The notes: generated by a model from the sequence alone, not told the origin. A stretch of DNA of 7,570 nt from Zoogloeaceae bacterium (GCA_031259605.1 JAIRLE010000106.1:1-7570), one strand, 5' to 3'; positions 1-7,452 are shown, counted from the first letter of the stretch. Made by a program: numbers and translations.

Positions 1-371
1 CCCTTGCGCTTTTCGCCGAAGCCGGGATCGCCGTCGTATTCCACATACTCGGCGTAATGCCGGGGTATCCGCACCTTCATTCCGCCCAGGTCGCCAATGA
101 CGTCCCGGGGCGTATGCTGCGCCCGCGCCATCTCCGGCGGCTGAAAACCGTTGATGGCCGTGTAAATCTCCCAGGTCGCATAAATGAAGGGGGAGGCAAT
201 GATAATGACGAGAAGAAGGGCACCGCGCGACAGCCAGCGCCATTTTCTCGCACGGGCAGTGCGGCGACCGACGCCGCCTCCACGCCCTTCCGGGAGCGCC
301 CGCCCCGCATCCGGCGACGCCCCCTCGCTCACGGACGCAGCAAGACCTTTGTCATTCTCTTCCACGCGCAT
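1..371 (-). CDS. Hypothetical single-pass membrane protein, N-terminal part (runs off left edge)
   Basis: An open frame reads leftward from an ATG at 371-369 with no stop before the window edge, giving 123 codons. The first 50 residues are rich in Gly, Ala, Arg and acidic residues and look disordered. They end in a basic patch (RTARARKWRWLSR), followed by one strong hydrophobic segment at about residues 51-68 (ALLLVIIIASPFIYATWE). After it comes a soluble stretch containing MKVRIPRHYAEYV (98-110) and then DGDPGFGEKRK (113-123), which has the look of a conserved domain start. The basic patch before the membrane segment suggests a cytoplasmic N-terminus and a periplasmic C-terminal domain. A GAAAGG-like ribosome site lies about 7 nt before the ATG, which supports this start. 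I do not recognise a named family. The gene is divergent from the secretion operon, with a 678-bp gap, so a functional link is not shown. The coding call is fairly sure; the function is unknown. Confidence 0.72.
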   Translation of the reverse strand, partial: MRVEENDKGLAASVSEGASPDAGRALPEGRGGGVGRRTARARKWRWLSRGALLLVIIIASPFIYATWEIYTAINGFQPPEMARAQHTPRDVIGDLGGMKVRIPRHYAEYVEYDGDPGFGEKRK

Positions 372-440
372 GACCAACCTTTCATCGTGAAGAAACCATC
401 AAAACGTGTCGAACCTGTCTTCCAGCGTCACAGGCTGCGC

Positions 441-468
441 ATTGTCCAGAAAACGTTTTTCTTGTCAA
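441..468 (-). promoter_or_regulatory. Candidate sigma70-type promoter for the leftward gene
   Basis: On the minus strand a perfect -35 hexamer TTGACA (468-463) is followed after 16 nt by GACAAT (446-441), a 4 of 6 match to TATAAT. Transcription would start near 434, leaving a leader of about 60 nt before the ATG at 371. This was found by eye, with no expression evidence. Confidence 0.4.
448..462. promoter_or_regulatory. AT-rich palindrome, possible operator
   Basis: AGAAAACGTTTTTCT contains a perfect 10-bp palindrome, AAAACGTTTT (450-459). It sits in the spacer of the leftward promoter candidate and next to the -35 box of the rightward candidate, where a bound repressor could affect both. 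Chance occurrence in an AT-rich patch is possible, and no regulator family is recognised from the sequence. Confidence 0.25.
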
Positions 469-489
469 CATATGCTCAAGAAATATCTT
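462..489 (+). promoter_or_regulatory. Weak candidate rightward promoter upstream of the secretion operon
   Basis: TTGTCA (462-467) and TATCTT (484-489) are separated by 16 nt and resemble sigma70 -35 and -10 boxes at a permitted spacing. If used, this would leave a leader of about 550 nt before the first ABC gene at 1050, which is long. A nearer promoter may exist, but I found no good hexamer pair between 770 and 1040. Treat as tentative. Confidence 0.2.
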
Positions 490-1049
490 GCGGCGAACAG
501 CGCACCCTGCCGCCCTGGCGATCGGCGGCCTGGTCTCCATCTTCACGAACGGGATCGTGGCGGCAATCGGAGCGCGCGCTCGACGAGGCATTCAGGGCAT
601 ACGGCTCCGACGCGCCCCGGATCCGCTTTCCCAAGCCAGCGAAAACGCCGGAAACTGCGTCCCAGGCATCCGCGGGAAAAGAAAACGCTTCCCCGCAAGG
701 CGAGAAGCAGCGGAAAAATCGGGCGGCGGCGTCTTTTCTTTCTTGCGGAGGAGAAGATGTCGCGTTCATGCAAATTTTTCTGGATTTCATACGCAAAAAA
801 CCACATACTTGCCGCCTTCGCACGTAACGATGGTTGTGGGTGCTGTCGTTGTATGTAACGCCAGGCAGCGATATGTGCCTCACTGACGTTGCGACGAACT
901 TTTGCCGAAGGGCGCGACGCGCCCGCAAGGAGAAGTTTCCGAAGAGACGGCGAGATCGATGTTCGGGGAACGTTCCGATGTGCGCGTTGTCATTGCCCGG
1001 CGATTCCATGCAATGCTGTTGGCAAGAACGTTTCTGCCCGTGAGAAAAC

Positions 1050-2792
1050 ATGAACCAGATGAGTGGCGAGCAAATTCCGGAAATACGTCAGGCACTGTGG
1101 GCGCAGAAACCCGCTTTCGTGCGCGCCGCTGGATTCAGTGTCGTGATTGGTTTTTTGATGCTGGCGCCTTCCTTTTACATGCTGGAAGTCTATGATCGCG
1201 TGGTCAACAGCCGCAGCCTCATGACGTTGGCGATGCTGACGCTGTTGCTGGGTCTGGCGTACGCGGTGCTGGAATTGCTGCAATGGGCGCGTCATGGCGT
1301 GTTGCGTCAGGCGGCGGAAGGTTTTGACAATGCCCTGGCAAACCGCGTTTATGAGGCGGCGTTCCTCGTCAATTTGCGCGGCGAGCGACATATCGGATTG
1401 CGCGGATTACGGGATTTCGACACCGTGCGGGATTTCACCAGCGGAAATCTCATGGCCGGACTCATGGATATTCCCATGGCGCTCCTCCTGATCGGCGTCA
1501 TTTTCTGGATCGATACGGTATTGGGCGTGTTCGGCCTCATCAGCGCGTTGCTTCAGGGGGGCATCACGTTTCTCAACAAACAGGCGACTGGCGCGGACAT
1601 GACGAAGGCGAGCGGGCTGAATGCCCAGGCGCAGACGTTTGTCCAGGCTTCGCTGCGCAATGGCGAGATCGTGCAGGCCATGGGCATGTCGGACGCCTTG
1701 CGGCGGCGTTGGCTGAAAACGCAGACCGACATGTTGCGCCATCAGGCGAGGGCTTCCGACCGCGCGGGCGTCTATTCCGCCCTGTCGAAATATGTGCAAC
1801 TGGTCAGCAGTTCGCTGATGCTGGGTTTGGGAAGCTGGTTGTTGTTGCAGGGCGAATTCACGGGCAGCACCGGATTGATGCTGATGGCTTCCATTCTGGC
1901 GGGACGCGCCCTGGCGCCGCTGGTGCAGGTCATTGCCGGATGGCGTTCGGTGGCCGGAGCGAAAGACGCCTTCAATCGTCTGGAAATCCTGTTGGATAAA
2001 ATTCCCGCCCGCAAAGCGGGATTGCCGTTGCCGCCGCCCAAAGGCGTGTTGCGGGTGGAACAGGTGACGGCACATGCGCCGGGAACGAGAATCGTGGTGT
2101 TGCAGGGCGTTTCGTTTGGCGCGCTGCCCGGCAAGATGCTGGCTATCGTGGGGCCTTCGGCTTCGGGCAAATCCAGTCTCGCGCATCTTCTGGTCGGCGC
2201 GTGGTCTTGCGTCAACGGCACGGTGCGTCTGGACGGCGTAGACGTGTCTTCATGGAACAAGCAGGAATTGGGGCCGCATGTCGGTTTTCTGCCTCAGAAC
2301 GTCGCGCTGTTCGAAGGCACGATTGCGGAAAATATCGCCCGGTTCGGCGTGCCGGATCCCGGCAGGATCGAGGCCGCCGCCCGCCAGAGCGGGCTGCATG
2401 ACGCCATTCTCGGTTTGCCGCAAGGTTATGAAACGGATGTCGGCGCGGAAGGCGTCGTTCTTTCCGGCGGTCAGCGGCAACGCATCGGACTTGCCCGCGC
2501 CCTTTACGGGAACCCGCGCCTGGTGGTGCTGGACGAGCCGGACGCCAGTCTGGATAAAGCGGGTGAAGCCGCGCTGATTCATGCCCTGAAAACACTGCGC
2601 GCGACAGGCGTTACCGTGGTGGTGATCACGCATCGCTTGAGCCTGCTGGATATTGCGGATTCCATGTTGGTGCTGGCGGAAGGGCAGGTCAGAATGTTCG
2701 GCCCCAGAGACGAGGTGCTGGCGGCGTTGCAAAAATCGGCAACGCCGCAAAATTCGCCAGCCGCCATGACGCCCGCGCTCGCGACGGCATGA
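1050..2792 (+). CDS. Type I secretion ABC transporter (PrtD/AprD-like), first of a tandem pair
   Basis: This 580-residue protein is an inner-membrane permease fused to an ATPase, which powers one-step export of a protein through a type I system. The N-terminal half is a transmembrane domain with hydrophobic segments at about 25-44, 57-79, 143-170 and 250-290; the start of this domain (APSFYMLEVYDRVVNSRS) is typical of PrtD-type exporters. The ATPase domain (about 333-560) has Walker A GPSASGKSS (368-376), Q-loop Q416, signature LSGGQ (471-475), Walker B LVVLDE with catalytic E496, D-loop SLD (500-502) and switch H528, so it looks active. There is no N-terminal C39 peptidase or peptidase-like domain, as expected for the protease/lipase exporter branch rather than the HlyB branch. 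The ATG at 1050 is the first start after an in-frame stop at 1041-1043; a weak GAGA site precedes it, and ATG 1059 is an alternative. The second ABC gene follows after 13 bp. Family is secure; the substrate is unknown. Confidence 0.95.
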   Translation: MNQMSGEQIPEIRQALWAQKPAFVRAAGFSVVIGFLMLAPSFYMLEVYDRVVNSRSLMTLAMLTLLLGLAYAVLELLQWARHGVLRQAAEGFDNALANRVYEAAFLVNLRGERHIGLRGLRDFDTVRDFTSGNLMAGLMDIPMALLLIGVIFWIDTVLGVFGLISALLQGGITFLNKQATGADMTKASGLNAQAQTFVQASLRNGEIVQAMGMSDALRRRWLKTQTDMLRHQARASDRAGVYSALSKYVQLVSSSLMLGLGSWLLLQGEFTGSTGLMLMASILAGRALAPLVQVIAGWRSVAGAKDAFNRLEILLDKIPARKAGLPLPPPKGVLRVEQVTAHAPGTRIVVLQGVSFGALPGKMLAIVGPSASGKSSLAHLLVGAWSCVNGTVRLDGVDVSSWNKQELGPHVGFLPQNVALFEGTIAENIARFGVPDPGRIEAAARQSGLHDAILGLPQGYETDVGAEGVVLSGGQRQRIGLARALYGNPRLVVLDEPDASLDKAGEAALIHALKTLRATGVTVVVITHRLSLLDIADSMLVLAEGQVRMFGPRDEVLAALQKSATPQNSPAAMTPALATA

Positions 2793-2793
2793 C

Positions 2794-2797
2794 AGGA
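2794..2797 (+). promoter_or_regulatory. Ribosome binding site that decides the second ABC gene's start
   Basis: AGGA lies only 2 nt before ATG 2800 but 8 nt before the in-frame ATG at 2806. Normal Shine-Dalgarno spacing therefore favours 2806, which shortens the protein by two residues. Confidence 0.5.
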
Positions 2798-2805
2798 AAA
2801 TGCGC

Positions 2806-4539
2806 ATGGGCTTGCTGTCACGGATTTCCGCTTTTTCCCGACGGAGCGAACTGAGCCGCTTCCTGTGCACGTTTCGCCGCGAATTCTGTACCGCCCTGAA
2901 CTTTACGGCATTGATCAACGTACTGATGCTGACGCCCACGTTGTACATGTTGCAGATTTTTGACCGGGTGCTGGTGAGTTACAGCGGCTTTACCCTGGTT
3001 GCGGTCACGCTGATGCTGCTTTTCTTCCTGGGCGTCATGAGCTTTTCGGAATGGGTTCGCGCGCGCCTCCTGATCCGGCTGGGCGTCCGTCTGGATATGG
3101 AACTGAATCCCCGCGTCTTCGCAAGGGCCTTTGAACTAAAAAATGAAGGCAAGGAGAGCGCCCATCTTTTTGGCGATCTGACCCGGATTCGCCAGTTCTT
3201 GACCGGCAAGGGACTGCTCGCTTTCCTGGACGCGCCCTGGACGCCGATTTACATCGTGACGCTGTTTTTCCTGCATCCCTGGCTGAGTATTCTGGCGATT
3301 GTCTTTTGTCTGATATTGGGCGGCGTCGCCTACATTTCCAGTCTGGTCATGCAGGAACCGCTGGAAGAATCCATGCGCGCAAACCAGTGGGAATCCCGTT
3401 ATCTGGAAGGCAAACTGCGTCACGCGGCGGCGGTGGAATCCATGGGAATGCTGGGGAACATGCTGCAACTGTGGTTGCGGCGTCACCTGAAATCCCTGGT
3501 CTGCGGACGCCGGGGTCAGGACGCCCAGGCACGCGCGCAGTCACTGACCCGTTTCGTGCGTCTTTTTCAGCAGTCCTTGAGCCTGGGCGCGGGCGCTGTG
3601 CTGGTCATTCATGGCGAGATTTCTCCCGGCGCGATGATTGCGGCCAATGTTTTGATGAACCGTGCCACACATCCGATAGATGTCCTGGTGAATACCTGGC
3701 GGGACATCCTGGCGGCGCGGACTTCCTTTCTCAATCTGGAAGCGGCGCTGGAAAACCCTTTTGCCGGAAAACCAGTCGCCATTGCGGAAAACGCGCCGCG
3801 CGGGGCCGCCCTGCGCCTGGTCAACGCGCAGGCGGTCAGCGCCCGTCGCGCCACGCCCATTTTGCGGGACATTTCCCTGGAAATTCCTTCCGGCATGGCG
3901 CTGGGGGTCGTCGGAGCGTCCGCTTCCGGGAAATCCACGCTGGCGCGCCTGATTCTGGGCATCTGGCCGGAAATGGAAGGAGAAGCGTATCTCGACGGCG
4001 TTCCCGTCCGGGAACTGGAGCGCGTGTCCCTGGGTTCCCATCTGGGGTATCTGCCCCAGGACGTGGAACTGTTCGAGGGCAGCATCGCCGAGAATATCGC
4101 GCGCTTTGGCGAAATGGACGCCGACAAGGTCATCGCGGCCAGTCGTCAGGCCGACATCCATGACATGATCTTGCGCTTTCCCGAAGGCTACGACACGCAG
4201 ATTGGCGATGGCGGACGCTTTCTTTCCGGCGGACAGCGCCAGCGCATCGGCCTTGCGCGCGCCATCTACGGCAATCCCCGTCTGGTCGTCCTGGACGAGC
4301 CGAACGCCAATCTGGATGACGCGGGCGAACGCGCCTTGTTGCGGGTTGTCCTGGCGCTGAAACAAAATGGAACCACCCTCGTTTTGATTTCCCATCGTTC
4401 GCAGATTCTCGCGGTCATGGATGGTGTGCTGACGCTCGAACAAGGACGGATAGCGCGCCTCGGCAAACCCTGGCCTGTCGGCAGCATAAAACCCGTCGGC
4501 GACACGGGAGGCGCATTGCCTTCTCCCATGCCCGCCTGA
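2806..4539 (+). CDS. Type I secretion ABC transporter (PrtD/AprD-like), second of a tandem pair
   Basis: This protein of about 577 residues is a second complete exporter half-transporter, related to but clearly diverged from the one upstream. Hydrophobic segments lie at about 32-50, 62-82, 146-179 and 256-294. The membrane domain opens with LTPTLYMLQIFDRVLVSYS, close to the PrtD pattern. The ATPase domain has Walker A GASASGKST (370-378), Q418, LSGGQ (473-477), Walker B LVVLDE with E498, D-loop NLD (502-504) and switch H530, all consensus. No peptidase-like extension is present. The start was chosen by ribosome-site spacing; ATG 2800 would add two residues. The gene starts 13 bp after the first ABC gene ends and is followed after 34 bp by the adaptor gene, so it is probably co-transcribed with both. 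The simplest reading is that the two ABC proteins form a heterodimer; separate homodimers sharing one adaptor and channel remain possible. Family is secure, the pairing is inferred. Confidence 0.95.
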   Translation: MGLLSRISAFSRRSELSRFLCTFRREFCTALNFTALINVLMLTPTLYMLQIFDRVLVSYSGFTLVAVTLMLLFFLGVMSFSEWVRARLLIRLGVRLDMELNPRVFARAFELKNEGKESAHLFGDLTRIRQFLTGKGLLAFLDAPWTPIYIVTLFFLHPWLSILAIVFCLILGGVAYISSLVMQEPLEESMRANQWESRYLEGKLRHAAAVESMGMLGNMLQLWLRRHLKSLVCGRRGQDAQARAQSLTRFVRLFQQSLSLGAGAVLVIHGEISPGAMIAANVLMNRATHPIDVLVNTWRDILAARTSFLNLEAALENPFAGKPVAIAENAPRGAALRLVNAQAVSARRATPILRDISLEIPSGMALGVVGASASGKSTLARLILGIWPEMEGEAYLDGVPVRELERVSLGSHLGYLPQDVELFEGSIAENIARFGEMDADKVIAASRQADIHDMILRFPEGYDTQIGDGGRFLSGGQRQRIGLARAIYGNPRLVVLDEPNANLDDAGERALLRVVLALKQNGTTLVLISHRSQILAVMDGVLTLEQGRIARLGKPWPVGSIKPVGDTGGALPSPMPA

Positions 4540-4548
4540 AAAGGCGGG
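4531..4548 (+). terminator. GC-rich hairpin with GAAA tetraloop across the second ABC stop codon
   Basis: CCCGCCT (4531-4537), loop GAAA (4538-4541) and AGGCGGG (4542-4548) form a perfect 7-bp stem, six of the pairs being G-C. The TGA stop (4537-4539) is inside it. The hairpin is followed by GGGTAAATTTTC, a poor U-tract, so full intrinsic termination is unlikely. It is better read as a leaky attenuator or an RNA-stabilising element between the ABC genes and the adaptor gene. The pairing is directly visible; the role is inferred. Confidence 0.45.
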
Positions 4549-4573
4549 GGGTAAATTTTCTGGAGACTCATTC

Positions 4574-5959
4574 ATGATTTCGCCACGCAAGGCCGTTGAT
4601 TTCATCGTCGATTTTCTCAAACCCCGCCCCGGCGTCATCCCGGAAAGCGTGAACGCCGAAAGCGAGCACGATTTGCCGACCGATACACGCTCGCCGACCC
4701 GTCTGGGCTTCTGGGTGCTGGGCGTGGGATTCGGCGGTTTTTTGCTCTGGGCGGCTTTCGCGCCCCTGAATGAAGGTGTGCCGACCAACGGCATGGTTGC
4801 CATCGACACCAAGCGCAAGGCCGTGCAGCACCTCTCCGGCGGCATCGTCAAGGCCGTGCATGTCCGGGAAGGACAGTTCGTCAGGAATGGCGACCCGCTG
4901 CTGGAAATCGACGCGGCGGCTACCCAGGCCAATTTTGAAAGCGCCCGCCTGCGCTATTACACCTTGCGCGCCATGGAAAACCGTCTGATTGCGGAACAGA
5001 AGCAGGAAAAAATCCGCTTCCACCCCGATCTCTTGCAGGCGAAGGACAAAGACCCGATGGCAGCCGACATGCTGCGCAATCAGGAAGAACTGTTTGCCTC
5101 GCGCCACATGGCGCTGGAAGCGGAAATCAGCGCCATGGAAGAATCCATTCGCGGTTACGCCGCTTCCATCGAAGGCTACCGGGGACTGCTGGAATCCCGG
5201 CGCGCGCAATTGAACCTGTTGCGTGAGGAATCCAGCGGAATGCGCGATCTGGTCGCAGAAGGCTATGCGCCCAGAAACAACTTGCTGGCGCTGGAGCGGG
5301 CAATGGCCGAAACTCTGGGAGCCATCGCCGATTTGCAGGGAAACATTGAACGTTCGCGCCGCGCTTCCGCGGAAATGCGGCTGCGCATCCTGCAACGCCA
5401 ACAGGAATTCCGCAAGGAAGTCGATGCGCAACTGGCGGACGTGCGCAGCCAGGTTCAGGCGGAAAAAGAGCGTTTCGAGGCCCTGAGCGACGACTTGCAG
5501 CGCACCGTGATCCGCGCGCCCGCCGAAGGCCAGGTGGTTGGCCTGGTTGTCCAGACGGTCGGCGGCATCATCACGCCCGGACAAAAAATCATGGACATCG
5601 TGCCGCAGGATGAAACCCTGCTGCTGGAAACCCAGGTGCCGCCACATCTCATCGATCGGGTATGGCCTGGCCGTGAAACGGACGTGCGCTTTTCCGCCTT
5701 CGCCCACAGCCCGCAATTGGTCGTTCCGGGTAAGGTGGAATCGGTTTCGGGGGATTTGCTGTACGATCAGAATAATGGTTCGCCATATTATCTGGCGCGG
5801 GTTTCCGTAACGGAAGAAGGCATGAAGATATTGGGTTCCCGGCACATGCAGGCCGGAATGCCGGCGGAAGTCATCATCATCACGGGCGAACGCTCGATGC
5901 TGACCTATCTGCTGCGTCCGCTTCTGAAACGGATTGCCGTGTCCATGAAGGAAGAATGA
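4574..5959 (+). CDS. Type I secretion membrane fusion protein, HlyD family (PrtE/AprE-like)
   Basis: This 461-residue periplasmic adaptor is anchored in the inner membrane and connects the ABC exporter to the outer-membrane channel. It has a short cytoplasmic N-terminus, one membrane segment (about 44-63, GFWVLGVGFGGFLLWAAFAP) and then the first half of a biotinyl-lipoyl-like domain (about 84-113, with HLSGGIVKAVHVREGQ, close to the HlyD-family pattern). A long helical coiled-coil hairpin fills about 115-310. The second lipoyl half (312-344, IRAPAEGQVVGLVVQTVGG) and a beta-barrel region (345-440) end in GMPAEVIIITGERSMLTYLL, the typical C-terminus of this family. A GGAG ribosome site 8 nt before the ATG supports the start. 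The gene lies 34 bp after the second ABC gene, past a hairpin, and overlaps the channel gene by 4 bp, implying coupled translation. Length and domain order are normal for the family. Confidence 0.95.
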   Translation: MISPRKAVDFIVDFLKPRPGVIPESVNAESEHDLPTDTRSPTRLGFWVLGVGFGGFLLWAAFAPLNEGVPTNGMVAIDTKRKAVQHLSGGIVKAVHVREGQFVRNGDPLLEIDAAATQANFESARLRYYTLRAMENRLIAEQKQEKIRFHPDLLQAKDKDPMAADMLRNQEELFASRHMALEAEISAMEESIRGYAASIEGYRGLLESRRAQLNLLREESSGMRDLVAEGYAPRNNLLALERAMAETLGAIADLQGNIERSRRASAEMRLRILQRQQEFRKEVDAQLADVRSQVQAEKERFEALSDDLQRTVIRAPAEGQVVGLVVQTVGGIITPGQKIMDIVPQDETLLLETQVPPHLIDRVWPGRETDVRFSAFAHSPQLVVPGKVESVSGDLLYDQNNGSPYYLARVSVTEEGMKILGSRHMQAGMPAEVIIITGERSMLTYLLRPLLKRIAVSMKEE

Positions 5960-7293
5960 TGCGGTTCTGGCGAGCGGCGGGATGCGGGCTGTTGATGGGC
6001 GTGGCGCTGTCGGCGCGCGCGGACGATCTGTTGAGCCTGTACCAGGAGGCGTTGCGCTCCGACGCGCTGTTCCTGTCGGTACGGGCGGAGACAGAAGCGC
6101 AGCGTGAATTGTTGCCGCAGGCCAGGGCGCAGTTATTGCCGAATCTGTCCTGGAGCGGTTCCCAAAGTAAAAAAACGACGGAACAGGTCAGCCAGAGTAC
6201 CTGGGGTACGCAAAGAAGCGAAAACGACTATGACAGTCATAACTATGTTCTTTCCTTGCGGCAACCCCTGTTTCGCGTTCACAATTTTGCCCTGTACAGG
6301 CAATCCCGCGCGCAGGTCTCAAGCGCCGACGCCGCTTTGGAAAACGCGGTACAGGAGGTGGCCGTCCGGGTCGGCACGGCTTATTTCGACGTGCTGCTCG
6401 CGCAATCGGAACTGGATGTAAACCAGGCGCAACAAGACGCTTGCCGGGCACAACTGAATTACGCGCAAAAAGCGTTTGTCGCGGGTGCCGGGACACGCAC
6501 CGACATCGACGAAGCCCAGTCGCGCCTCGACCTGACCAGGGCACAGGCGATGGAACTGGAATACCGTCTGGAATACGCGCGGGACGCCCTGCAATCCATC
6601 GTTGCCCGTCCCTTGACGCCGCTGGCCCCATTGAATTCCGATCGCCTTCAGTTGCTGCGGCCTGATCCCGAACGTCTGGAAGACTGGATACAGATGGCGG
6701 AGTCGGTCAACCCACACCTCAAGGCGCTGAAGGCCAATGTCGACGCCGCCGAACAGGAAGTCTGGAAAGCCCGCGCCGGACATTTTCCAACGGTGGATTT
6801 GGTCGCGCAACGTTCCAGAAGCGATAGCGATTACGATACCAGCATCGGCAGCGCATACGACACCAGAATGATCGGCATCCAGGTGAATATCCCGCTTTTC
6901 TCCGGCGGCTACGTCAATTCCACGGTGCGTCAGGCCAGAGCTATGCTGGAAAAGCAGCGTCAGCAACAGGAAGCGGCGCGGCGCGAAATCAGCCTGGAAG
7001 TCAGGAAGGAATTCGACGCGGCTTCCCAGGGCGTACATTGGGTGCGAGCCTATGAACAGGCGGTCAAATCCGCCGAACAAACCCTGTTTTCCACCAAAAA
7101 GGGGTTTCAGGCCGGAACCCGGAACACGCTGGACATCCTCAACGCGGAACGGGATCTGGCCGCCGCCCGGCAAGACCTGAACCGGGGACGCTACCAGTAC
7201 ATCCTGGCGCGCCTGAAGTTGTTGGCGCTGGTCGGTCGTCTCGATGAGGTCGAAATGGGTCATTTCAACACCTGGCTGAAAATCCGGCGCTGA
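5956..7293 (+). CDS. Type I secretion outer-membrane channel, TolC family (PrtF/AprF-like)
   Basis: This 445-residue protein should form the trimeric outer-membrane and periplasmic tunnel through which the substrate leaves the cell. Residues 1-22 look like a Sec signal peptide with a likely cut after SARA. The mature protein shows the two tandem outer-membrane-efflux repeats of the family (about 26-215 and 240-430). Each has the recognisable turn motif: GAGTRTDIDEAQSR (177-190) in the first and GTRNTLDILNAERD (387-400) in the second. NIPLFSGGYVNS (311-322) is the usual beta-strand start of the second repeat. Its ATG overlaps the adaptor stop (ATGA); the ATG at 5959 has better spacing from the AAGGA ribosome site and would drop one residue. 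It is the last gene of the operon. Gene order (ABC, adaptor, channel) matches the protease/lipase export operons of other proteobacteria, so it is probably dedicated to this system rather than a general TolC. Confidence 0.94.
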   Translation: MMRFWRAAGCGLLMGVALSARADDLLSLYQEALRSDALFLSVRAETEAQRELLPQARAQLLPNLSWSGSQSKKTTEQVSQSTWGTQRSENDYDSHNYVLSLRQPLFRVHNFALYRQSRAQVSSADAALENAVQEVAVRVGTAYFDVLLAQSELDVNQAQQDACRAQLNYAQKAFVAGAGTRTDIDEAQSRLDLTRAQAMELEYRLEYARDALQSIVARPLTPLAPLNSDRLQLLRPDPERLEDWIQMAESVNPHLKALKANVDAAEQEVWKARAGHFPTVDLVAQRSRSDSDYDTSIGSAYDTRMIGIQVNIPLFSGGYVNSTVRQARAMLEKQRQQQEAARREISLEVRKEFDAASQGVHWVRAYEQAVKSAEQTLFSTKKGFQAGTRNTLDILNAERDLAAARQDLNRGRYQYILARLKLLALVGRLDEVEMGHFNTWLKIRR

Positions 7294-7452
7294 ACCGGCG
7301 ACGCACGATGAACGGGAATTTTGTCTGGGTTTGGATATGATGAGGATGTGATTACTCACTGGGCGCCTGATTGGTCGACAGACAACACAATCCCGTTTCC
7401 GTGACGGTAACGACTTCGTAGATCAATTGTTTGGCATGATTGTTATAACCCA

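Larger units (their letters stand above)
372..1049. other. Long intergenic region with no convincing gene
   Basis: This 678-bp gap separates the leftward membrane protein gene from the secretion operon. Open frames exist on both strands, but they are Arg/Pro/Ser-rich, overlap each other, and either extend into the antisense of the leftward gene or lack a ribosome site; none resembles a known protein. Besides the promoter candidates, visible structure includes a dyad CAAGA-AATA-TCTTG (477-490), arms GCTTC/GAAGC (687-691 and 704-708), and a short GC hairpin GGGCGC-GAC-GCGCCC (910-924) with no T run after it. It may hold the operon leader, but no riboswitch or small RNA could be recognised. Confidence 0.5.

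Noticed and set aside
57..827. Rightward open frame of 256 codons across the left end and intergenic region
   Set aside because: Its first 100 or so codons are antisense to the better-supported leftward gene, the composition is Arg/Pro/Ser-rich, and no later start with a ribosome site was found. The tail (roughly 570-780) looks slightly protein-like but has no usable start.
910..924. GC hairpin GGGCGC-GAC-GCGCCC as a terminator
   Set aside because: The stem is only 6 bp and is followed by purine-rich GCAAGGAG rather than a T run.
1018..1040. TTGGCAAGAACGTTTCTGC as a sigma54 promoter
   Set aside because: The spacing between the GG and GC elements is 13 nt instead of the required 10.
476..1051. 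Leftward open frame of 191 codons in the intergenic gap
   Set aside because: Low-complexity, Cys/Arg/His-rich translation with no recognisable motif; its start overlaps the first ABC gene's start codon.
7312..7404. Short open frame of about 30 codons after the channel gene, in the same frame
   Set aside because: No ATG start or clear ribosome site in frame, no known motif; such lengths occur by chance.
7394..7412. Dyad CGTT-T-CCG-TGA-CGG-T-AACG after the channel gene as an operon terminator
   Set aside because: The stem has an internal mismatch and a very short upper helix, and no T run follows (ACTTCGTAG).
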